From: RBG-16-66-20 sp035308765
GTDB lineage: Bacteria; Pseudomonadota; Gammaproteobacteria; Burkholderiales; SG8-39
NCBI GenBank assembly: GCA_035308765.1
Contig: DATGGA010000025.1
Location: forward strand, 1-64,000
Length of the DNA stretch: 64,000 bases
Direction: 5' to 3'
The notes under the pieces: generated by a model
Told to the model about the DNA's origin: nothing
The model's database searches: none
Seen by the model: the letters and a program-made list of their open reading frames with translations, nothing else
In this document: positions 57,963-64,000 of the stretch, one piece after another
Position numbering within the stretch: the first letter of the stretch is position 1
Layout of the letters: the number at the start of each line of letters is the position of its first letter
Position numbers and translations under genes: made by a program

Positions 57963-58460
57963 ATGGTCGAGCATCCTAACTGGCCCGATGCGCAGCATCT
58001 TGGTTTGGCTGGAGAACCCGCGACGCTTCGCCTGGGAGAAGCCTTGGCCGCAGGCGCGGCCAACGGCCTGGTCTTGCACCTGAAGGGCGAGCTTGGCTCG
58101 GGGAAAACGACCCTGGCCAGGGGCCTGATCCGCGCCCTGGGCCATCCCGGACGGATCAAAAGCCCGACCTACACTCTGCTTGAACCTTATAGTCATTTGA
58201 GATTAAACTTGTATCACTTTGATTTTTATAGGTTCAAGAACCAGGCTGAATGGCTGAACTCTGGCTTCCGCGAACACTTCAATCCGCAGTCGCTCTGTAT
58301 CGTGGAATGGCCCGAGCGGGCCGGAGATCTGCTCGCCCCTCCGGATCTGGAGATTCATCTCCGCTACGACGGCGAGGCGCGCACTGCGGCGCTGGCTCCG
58401 AACTCGGAGCCGGGCGAGGCCTGGCTGGCCGCCGCCTTGTCGCGCTGGCGCTCTTCCTAG
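57963..58460 (+). CDS. tsaE: tRNA threonylcarbamoyladenosine synthesis ATPase TsaE
   Basis: A 165-residue P-loop ATPase that drives the TsaBD complex making t6A37 in tRNA. Walker A GELGSGKTT (42-50), SPTYTLLEPY (66-75), YHFDFYRF and the IVEWPERAGDL block are all family features. The C-terminal 25 residues are a tail overlapping amiC. Bases about 58183-58250 (residues 74-96) are strikingly AT-rich with rare codons (AGA, TTA, AGG) compared with the rest. Confidence 0.95.
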   Translation: MVEHPNWPDAQHLGLAGEPATLRLGEALAAGAANGLVLHLKGELGSGKTTLARGLIRALGHPGRIKSPTYTLLEPYSHLRLNLYHFDFYRFKNQAEWLNSGFREHFNPQSLCIVEWPERAGDLLAPPDLEIHLRYDGEARTAALAPNSEPGEAWLAAALSRWRSS

Positions 58461-59641
58461 CCGCCGCCGGCGCGCAGGCGCAAGTCATCTCGACGAGGAT
58501 CTGGCCGGCGAAGGAATACACCCGCGTCACGCTGGAATCGAAATCGGAGATCAAGTTCCAGCTGTTCGCGGTGAAGAATCCCGAGCGGCTGGTGCTCGAC
58601 CTGGAAGGCGTCGAACTCGGACCCGCGCTGGCCGAGCTGGACGGCAAGGTCGCCACCGGCGATCCCTACATCGACAAGCTGCGCGTCGGCCGCAACCGGC
58701 CGGGCGTGGTGCGCGTGGTGCTCGACCTCAAGACCGAGGTGAGGCCGCAGGTTTTCGCCCTGAAACCAGTGGCCGAGTACGGCCACCGCCTGGTGCTGGA
58801 CATCTACCCGGTGGTGGCGCCCGATCCGCTCGCGGCGCTGATCGAGGCGGACGGGAAGATGCCGAAGAAGGAAGACAAGGCGGAAAGAGAAGCAGCGCCG
58901 CTCCCCGACAAACCGAAAATCGCCCGCCTCGCGACGGTCGTGATCGACGCCGGACACGGCGGCGAAGACCCGGGCGCGCGCGGCATGCACGGCTCGCGCG
59001 AAAAGGACATCACACTGACGATCGCCAGACGCCTCAAGCTGCTGGTCGACGCCGAGCCCGAGATGCGCGCGGTGATGACGCGCGACGCGGATTTCTACGT
59101 GCCGCTGCAGACGCGCGTGGACAAGGCGAGACGCGTCAAGGCAGACCTTTTCGTCTCGGTCCATGCCGACGCATTCATCAGGCCGAATGCTCGCGGTTCC
59201 AGCGTGTTCGCTCTCTCGGAGCGGCGCGCGACCTCGGAAGCCGCGCGCTGGCTGGCGAAGAAGGAAAACGACGCCGATCTCGTCGGCGGCGTGAACATCG
59301 ACCTCAAGGACCGCTACCTGGCGCAGACCCTGCTCGACCTGTCGCAGACCGCGACTATCGACCACAGCTTGAGGCTGGGCAATGCGGTGCTGGGCGAGAT
59401 CGGCCAGGTGAATACGCTGCACAAGGCGCAGGTCGAGCAGGCAAGCTTTGCGGTCCTCAAATCGCCCGACGTACCGTCGATCCTGGTAGAGACGGCGTTC
59501 ATCTCCAACCCGGAAGAGGAACAGCGCCTGAACGACGAGGCCTACCAGGACCAGCTTGCGCGCGCGATCCTGGCCGGCATCAAGCGCTACCTCGCCAAGA
59601 ACCCTCCCCGCCCGCAGCTACCCGTTGCGCTGACCAACTAG
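58421..59641 (+). CDS. amiC: N-acetylmuramoyl-L-alanine amidase (AmiC-type)
   Basis: A 406-residue periplasmic zinc amidase that splits daughter cell walls. An N-terminal AMIN domain (VISTRIWPAKEYTRVTLESKSEIKFQLF...) is followed by a charged linker and amidase_3 (VVIDAGHGGEDPGARG, SREKDITL, VSVHADA, ILVETAFISNPEEE). The only in-frame start giving its signal peptide (AGRRLVALALFLAAAGAQA) is CTG at 58421, inside tsaE; no ATG, GTG or TTG lies near. The start is therefore uncertain. The tsaE-amiC-mutL-miaA order is ancestral. Confidence 0.93.
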   Translation: MAGRRLVALALFLAAAGAQAQVISTRIWPAKEYTRVTLESKSEIKFQLFAVKNPERLVLDLEGVELGPALAELDGKVATGDPYIDKLRVGRNRPGVVRVVLDLKTEVRPQVFALKPVAEYGHRLVLDIYPVVAPDPLAALIEADGKMPKKEDKAEREAAPLPDKPKIARLATVVIDAGHGGEDPGARGMHGSREKDITLTIARRLKLLVDAEPEMRAVMTRDADFYVPLQTRVDKARRVKADLFVSVHADAFIRPNARGSSVFALSERRATSEAARWLAKKENDADLVGGVNIDLKDRYLAQTLLDLSQTATIDHSLRLGNAVLGEIGQVNTLHKAQVEQASFAVLKSPDVPSILVETAFISNPEEEQRLNDEAYQDQLARAILAGIKRYLAKNPPRPQLPVALTN

Positions 59642-60268
59642 GCGCGACCGGATCCAGGCGATCAGCGTCGGCGTTACCGACGCCAGCACGATCAGCACGA
59701 TCACCACGCTGAGGTTTTTCTTCACTACCGGGATGTTGCCGAAGAAATAGCCCGCGGCGCACATCGACACCACCCATAGCAGCGCGCCCGTCACGCAGAA
59801 GCCGATATAGCGCGCGTAAGGCATGGCGCCGATCCCGGCAACGAACGGCACGTAGGTGCGCACGATCGGCAGGAAGCGCGCGACGATGATGGTCTTGCCG
59901 CCGTGGCGTTCGTAGAAAGCGCGCGCGCGCGCGAGGTGCGCGGGATTGAACCAGCGGGACTTTTCGTATTGGAAGATGCGCGGGCCGATCCAGCGCCCGA
60001 TACCGTAGTTGACGTTGTCGCCGGTGAGCGCCGCGGCGACCAGTACCGCCATCACCGCCGCGATGTCCATGCCGCCCGCCGCCGCAATCGCGCCGGTGAC
60101 GAACAGCAGCGAATCCCCGGGCAGGAACGGCCAGACGACCAGGCCGGTTTCGATGAACACGATGGCGAACAGCAGCGCGTAAACCCAGGCGCCGTGCGCG
60201 GCGACGAATTCCGCGAGATGAACGTCGAGGTGAACCGCGATCTGCCAGGCCTGGGCGAGAATTTCCAT
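59618..60268 (-). CDS. DedA family inner-membrane protein
   Basis: A 216-residue membrane protein. Family motifs: FIETGLVVWPFLPGDSLLFVTGAIAA, the RFLPIVRTYVPFVAGIGAM block with key arginines, and GALLWVVSMCAAGYFFG. DedA proteins flip or recycle undecaprenyl phosphate or phospholipids and affect the proton motive force. It lies opposite and inside the amiC-mutL run: 24-bp overlap with amiC, 24 bp from mutL. Confidence 0.93.
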   Translation of the reverse strand: MEILAQAWQIAVHLDVHLAEFVAAHGAWVYALLFAIVFIETGLVVWPFLPGDSLLFVTGAIAAAGGMDIAAVMAVLVAAALTGDNVNYGIGRWIGPRIFQYEKSRWFNPAHLARARAFYERHGGKTIIVARFLPIVRTYVPFVAGIGAMPYARYIGFCVTGALLWVVSMCAAGYFFGNIPVVKKNLSVVIVLIVLASVTPTLIAWIRSRLVGQRNG

Positions 60269-60280
60269 GGCCGGATTCTA

Positions 60281-60286
60281 TATACT
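60281..60286 (+). promoter_or_regulatory. -10 element close to the mutL start
   Basis: TATACT on the plus strand ends 6 bp before the mutL GTG. If used, transcription starts at or next to the start codon, giving a leaderless mRNA. The 25-bp gap leaves no room for a ribosome site. The -35 region lies inside dedA and is weak. Confidence 0.38.
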
Positions 60287-60292
60287 CTGCGC

Positions 60293-62020
60293 GTGAGCCA
60301 CATTCGCGTCCTGCCGGATCTTCTGATCAGCCAGATCGCCGCGGGCGAAGTGGTCGAGCGGCCCGCTTCGGTCCTGAAGGAACTGCTCGAAAACGCGCTC
60401 GACGCGGGCGCGCGGGAAATCCAGGTCACGCTCGACCAGGGCGGCTTGAAGCGCGTGCAGGTGGACGACGACGGCGACGGACTTGCGAAGGAGGACCTGC
60501 CGCTCGCGCTCGCGCGCCACGCGACCAGCAAGATCGTGACGCTGGACGACCTGCAGGGAGTGGCGACGATGGGGTTCCGCGGCGAGGCGCTTGCGTCGAT
60601 CGCATCAGTAGCGCGGCTCTCCATCGCCAGCCGCGCGAAAAGCACAGCCCATGCCTGGATCATCCGGTCCGAGGGCGGCGGCGGCGGTACCGCAAAGCCG
60701 GCGGCGCGCGCGGCCGGCACCACCGTGCTGGTGGAAGATCTCTACTTCAACACGCCGGCGCGCAGGAAATTCATGCGTACCGAGCAGACCGAGTTCGGCC
60801 ACTGCGAGGAGACCTTCCGCAGGATCGCGCTGGCGCGCCCCGACGTCGCCTTCACGCTCAAGCACAACGGCCGCGTCTCCGCGCACCTGCGTGCGCAGTC
60901 GATCGGCGAGCGCGCGGCGGCGCTGCTCGGCCAGGAATTCCTGGGCGCGAGTTTCCCGGTCGACGCGCAGGCCGGGACGCTGCGCTTCTCCGGCCTCGCC
61001 GGCACGCCCCAGGCCGCGCGTGAGGGGACAATGCGGCGCGCCGACTCGCAGTACCTGTTCGTCAACGGCCGCTTCGTGCGCGACCGCATGCTCTCGCACG
61101 CGGTGCGCGAAGCCTACCGTGACCAGCTGCACGGCGAGCGCCAGCCGGCTTACCTGCTGTTCTTCGAGCTCGATCCGCGCGGCGTGGACGTGAACGTCCA
61201 TCCGGCCAAGATCGAGGTGCGCTTCCGCGACGCGGGCGGCATCCACCAGTTTGTGTTTCACGCGCTCAAGCGCGCTCTCTCGCCCTCCGCGGCGGAGGCC
61301 CCGGTCGCCTATGCGAGAGTCGCGGATTCCGGATCCGGCTTGCAGCAGGGATTCCATCTCGCGCAACCCGCACAGGCGTACCAGAGCTTCATGGCGGCGG
61401 CGACGGCGGCAGCGCCGCTGCCGGCTTCAGAAAAATCCCCGCCCCTCGGCTATGCATTGGCGCAGCTGCACGGCGTCTACGTCCTGGCGCAGAACGAGGC
61501 CGGGCTGGTGCTCGTGGACATGCACGCCGCACATGAGCGCATCGTGATGGAAAAGCTCAAGAAGGGCCTGGATGCGGGCGCGGTCGCGCGGCAGAACCTG
61601 CTGGTGCCCGCGGTGCTGGCCGCGGATGCGCTCGACATCGCGACCGCCGAGGAAAACAGCGAGGCGCTCGAGAAACTGGGCCTGGAAACCAGCGTCTCTG
61701 GCCCGAACGAACTGGCGGTGCGCTCGGCCCCCGCGCTGCTCGCCGGCGGCGACATCGCGGGACTGACCCGCAACCTGCTCAAGGAGATACGCGAATACGG
61801 CGCGAGCCAAGTGCTGTCGGCACGCCAGAACGAACTGCTCGCCACCATGGCCTGCCACGCCGCGGTGCGCGCCAACCGCATGCTCACGGTGACCGAAATG
61901 AATGCGTTGCTGCGCGAGATGGAAGAAACCGAACGCTCCGGCAGCTGCAACCACGGCAGGCCGACCTGGTACCAGCTAACCATGGCGGACCTGGATCGCC
62001 TGTTCCTGCGCGGCCAATGA
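60293..62020 (+). CDS. mutL: DNA mismatch repair protein MutL
   Basis: A 575-residue GHKL ATPase. N-terminus ISQIAAGEVVERPASVLKELLENALDAG, DDDGDGLAKEDLPLALARHATSKI, and GFRGEALASIASV. The C-terminal nuclease-type motif VDMHAAHERIVMEKL matches DQHA(X)2E(X)4E in spacing, and CNHGRPT corresponds to the CPHGRP motif; this suggests an endonuclease-active MutL, as in organisms lacking MutH. It starts at GTG. The SDR gene overlaps its stop (ATGA). Confidence 0.96.
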   Translation: MSHIRVLPDLLISQIAAGEVVERPASVLKELLENALDAGAREIQVTLDQGGLKRVQVDDDGDGLAKEDLPLALARHATSKIVTLDDLQGVATMGFRGEALASIASVARLSIASRAKSTAHAWIIRSEGGGGGTAKPAARAAGTTVLVEDLYFNTPARRKFMRTEQTEFGHCEETFRRIALARPDVAFTLKHNGRVSAHLRAQSIGERAAALLGQEFLGASFPVDAQAGTLRFSGLAGTPQAAREGTMRRADSQYLFVNGRFVRDRMLSHAVREAYRDQLHGERQPAYLLFFELDPRGVDVNVHPAKIEVRFRDAGGIHQFVFHALKRALSPSAAEAPVAYARVADSGSGLQQGFHLAQPAQAYQSFMAAATAAAPLPASEKSPPLGYALAQLHGVYVLAQNEAGLVLVDMHAAHERIVMEKLKKGLDAGAVARQNLLVPAVLAADALDIATAEENSEALEKLGLETSVSGPNELAVRSAPALLAGGDIAGLTRNLLKEIREYGASQVLSARQNELLATMACHAAVRANRMLTVTEMNALLREMEETERSGSCNHGRPTWYQLTMADLDRLFLRGQ

Positions 62021-62760
62021 GCGATCGACGCGTCATTCTGATCACGGGCGGCGGTCGAGGCATAGGCGCCGCCACCGCGCGCCTTGCCGCCGAGCGCGGT
62101 TACACGGTCTGCGTGAACTACCTGAAGGACCGGGGCGCCGCCGAAGCGCTGGTCAAGGACATCGGCGGCAAGGCCATCGCCGTGGCTGGCGACGTCGCTT
62201 CCGAAGCCGACGTGCTGCGGCTATTCGAGACCGTGGACGCGAAACTCGGCCGCCTGACGGCGCTGGTGAACAACGCCGGCATCGTCGCGACCCGATCGCG
62301 CGTCGATGCGATCGGCGCCGCGCGCCTGCAGCGCATGATGGCAGTCAACGTGGTAGGCGCGTTCCTCTGCGCGCGCGAGGCGATCAAGCGCATGTCAACG
62401 AAGCACGGCGGCAAGGGCGGCATGATCGTCAACGTGTCCTCGGGCGCCGCGCGCCTGGGCTCGCCGGGCGAATGGGTGGACTACGCAGCCTCGAAAGGCG
62501 CCATCGATACCATGACGCTCGGGCTGTCCAAGGAACTGGCGGACGACGGCATCCGGGTCAATTGCGTGCGGCCCGGCTTCGTGAATACCGGCATCCACGC
62601 CGGCGCAGGCGAGCCCAACCGCATCGACCGCTTCCGCGACAGCATCCCGATGAAGCGCGGCGGGGAACCGGAGGAAGTGGCGCGCGCGATCCTGTGGCTG
62701 CTCTCGGACGAGGCGTCCTACTCCACCGGCGCGATCCTGGACGTCACCGGCGGCCGCTAG
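62017..62760 (+). CDS. Short-chain dehydrogenase/reductase
   Basis: A 247-residue NAD(P)-dependent oxidoreductase. Cofactor motif LITGGGRGIGAATAR (8-22), NNAGIV, NVSSGAARLG, catalytic Tyr and Lys in VDYAASKGAID and the ending YSTGAILDVTGG. Similar to FabG-like and glucose-dehydrogenase-like enzymes; substrate unknown. It sits between mutL and miaA, which are normally adjacent, with 4-bp and 1-bp junctions. Confidence 0.92.
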   Translation: MSDRRVILITGGGRGIGAATARLAAERGYTVCVNYLKDRGAAEALVKDIGGKAIAVAGDVASEADVLRLFETVDAKLGRLTALVNNAGIVATRSRVDAIGAARLQRMMAVNVVGAFLCAREAIKRMSTKHGGKGGMIVNVSSGAARLGSPGEWVDYAASKGAIDTMTLGLSKELADDGIRVNCVRPGFVNTGIHAGAGEPNRIDRFRDSIPMKRGGEPEEVARAILWLLSDEASYSTGAILDVTGGR

Positions 62761-63665
62761 TGGCCGCGAAGTCCGTCGTCGCCTATGCCCTGCTCGGTCC
62801 GACCGCGAGCGGGAAATCGCATCTTGCGATGCGGCTCGCAGCCGCCCATCCGCTCGAAATCATCAGTATCGACTCGGCGCAAGTCTATCGCGGCATGGAT
62901 ATCGGCACCGCGAAGCCATCGACAGCCGAGCGCAAGGCGGTGCCGCACCACCTCATCGACATCATTGATCCGACCGAACGCTATTCCGCGGGACGCTTCC
63001 GCGAGGAGGCAATCCGCACGGCCATGGAAATCCACGCCAGAGGGAAGATCCCGCTGTTCGTCGGCGGCGCGATGCTCTACTACCGCGCACTCTCCCAGGG
63101 TCTGGATGAACTCCCCGCGGCGAATCCTGAAGTTCGCGCCTCGATCGATTTGGAAGCGGCGGAGAGGGGCTGGCCGGCGCTGCATGCGGAGCTGGCGAAA
63201 CTGGACCTGAAAACCGCCGCGCGGCTCAAGCCGGGCGACGCGCAACGCATTCAGCGCGCGCTCGAGGTCCACCGGCTGACAGGAAAGCCGATTTCCGGGT
63301 TCCAGCTGCGTTCGGAAAACGCTCTGCCGTTCGAACTCAGGGCTTTTGCTCTCGTTCCGGAAGAACGGGCCGAGCTGCATCGACGCATTGCCGGGCGATT
63401 CGACGCGATGTTGAAATCCGGCCTGGTGGAAGAACTGAAGGCGCTGCGGGAAAAATTCCAGTTGAGCGCCGAGCTGCCGAGCATGCGCTGCGTGGGCTAC
63501 CGGCAGGCCTGGGAGTTCCTCGAGGGCAGGAGCAGCGAGGAGAATCTGCGCGAAACCGGCATCGCCGCCACGCGCCAGCTGGCGAAGCGGCAGCTCACCT
63601 GGTTGAGGAGCCTGCCCGGCATTCAGCCGGCAGAGCAGCTCGCCGCTGCGCTCAGCCGGGGCTAG
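62760..63665 (+). CDS. miaA: tRNA dimethylallyltransferase
   Basis: A 301-residue enzyme that prenylates A37 of tRNAs reading UNN codons, using dimethylallyl diphosphate from the MEP pathway. P-loop GPTASGKS (13-20), DSAQVYRGMDIGTAKPS, the lid FVGGAMLYYRALSQGL, and MRCVGYRQAWEFL are present. The start is GTG overlapping the SDR stop by one base. hfq, often next, is absent; a Bug-family gene is convergent. Confidence 0.96.
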   Translation: MAAKSVVAYALLGPTASGKSHLAMRLAAAHPLEIISIDSAQVYRGMDIGTAKPSTAERKAVPHHLIDIIDPTERYSAGRFREEAIRTAMEIHARGKIPLFVGGAMLYYRALSQGLDELPAANPEVRASIDLEAAERGWPALHAELAKLDLKTAARLKPGDAQRIQRALEVHRLTGKPISGFQLRSENALPFELRAFALVPEERAELHRRIAGRFDAMLKSGLVEELKALREKFQLSAELPSMRCVGYRQAWEFLEGRSSEENLRETGIAATRQLAKRQLTWLRSLPGIQPAEQLAAALSRG

Positions 63666-63671
63666 GAGCCC

Positions 63672-64000
63672 CTAGTCAAGACTGAGCCCGACCTGGCGCG
63701 TCACGCGCCGGTAGGCGTCAAGCTGCTCGGCGACGAAAGCGGCAAGTTCCTGCGGCGTCGAGCTGCGCGGCTCGAACGCGAGCTTGCCGAAAGCCTCGCG
63801 CACCTCCGGCTTGGCGAGCACCGCAGCCAGTTCGCGCGCGACCCGGTCGACGATTTCCTTCGGCAGCTTCGGCGGTCCGAACAGCCCGCCCCAGGGCGTG
63901 ATCGAAACCGGCGCAAGACCGGCCTCGGTCATGGTGGGCGCATCGGGCAGCAGCGGGTTGCGATTCGGCAGCAGCGTCGCCAGCGCGCGCAGCTTGCCCT
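63672..64000 (-). CDS. Tripartite tricarboxylate transporter (TctC/Bug family) substrate-binding protein, C-terminal part
   Basis: The last 109 residues of a periplasmic receptor; the start is beyond the window. The sequence GKLRALATLLPNRNPLLPDAPTMTEAG and WGGLFGPPKLPKEIVDRVARELAAVL is typical of Bug proteins, which bind carboxylates and are abundant in Burkholderiales. Ligand unknown. It is convergent with miaA (6 bp between stops). Confidence 0.9.
   Translation of the reverse strand, partial: GKLRALATLLPNRNPLLPDAPTMTEAGLAPVSITPWGGLFGPPKLPKEIVDRVARELAAVLAKPEVREAFGKLAFEPRSSTPQELAAFVAEQLDAYRRVTRQVGLSLD

Overview
The window looks like a chromosomal segment of a high-GC betaproteobacterium, probably an environmental Burkholderiales- or Nitrosomonadales-type lineage. 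This rests on gene order and family content: xseB-ispA-dxs-folE2, ribF-ileS-lspA-(x)-ispH, murJ next to rpsT, DUF3579 near arg genes, a pilE-fimT-pilV-pilW-pilX-pilY1 cluster, TRAP transporters and a Bug-family (TctC) receptor. No species can be named from the sequence alone.

Layout. 1-3.9 kb (minus): Ugp-type glycerol-3-phosphate/carbohydrate ABC importer with two tandem UgpB receptors, UgpA and the start of UgpE. 3.9-5.3 kb (plus): an amidase-signature hydrolase. 5.33-7.92 kb: an accessory island bounded by inverted copies of a 35-bp palindromic repeat. It carries a TcmP - DUF5131 - DUF2283 operon (minus) and an internally deleted type ISP restriction-modification gene (plus). A LexA-like box lies at the tcmP promoter. 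7.9-16.7 kb: a peptide or N-acyl-amino-acid utilisation locus, with a periplasmic protein of unknown function, an MlrC-like M81 peptidase and a D-aminoacylase on minus, divergent from a Dpp/Opp-type importer on plus. 16.7-20.4 kb: birA (no DNA-binding domain), coaX, a SPOR protein, a single-domain response regulator, a DUF4124 protein and a CigR/RcnB-like protein. 20.5 kb: tRNA-Thr(CGU). 20.8-29.3 kb: minor pilins and a very large PilY1.

29.3-35.7 kb (minus): ribF-ileS-lspA-HD hydrolase-ispH-DUF4124/glutaredoxin. A small alarmone-hydrolase-like gene stands where fkpB is usual. 35.8-39.7 kb: an Mpo1-like membrane protein, TRAP permeases dctQ and dctM, and a convergent TRAP receptor. 39.8-42.5 kb: sirB1-like, murJ, rpsT. 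42.6-49.7 kb: DUF3579, a PLP Orn/Lys/Arg decarboxylase, argD, argF, argG, a secreted unknown and yajQ. 49.7-51.1 kb: a divergent glutamine amidotransferase and aspartic protease with overlapping start codons. 51.1-55 kb: folE2, dxs, ispA, xseB (minus). 55-57.9 kb: a Rieske oxygenase, a sulfurtransferase and an alpha/beta hydrolase. 58-63.7 kb: tsaE, amiC, dedA, mutL, an SDR and miaA. 63.7 kb to the end: a partial Bug-family receptor.

The best candidate for an undescribed system is the 5.3-7.9 kb island. A radical-SAM-like three-cysteine protein and a methyltransferase-fold partner form an operon, apparently under SOS-type control, beside a restriction-modification remnant and framed by inverted repeats. 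Several genes also seem to use non-canonical starts (ATT for dppC and a periplasmic protein, CTG for amiC).
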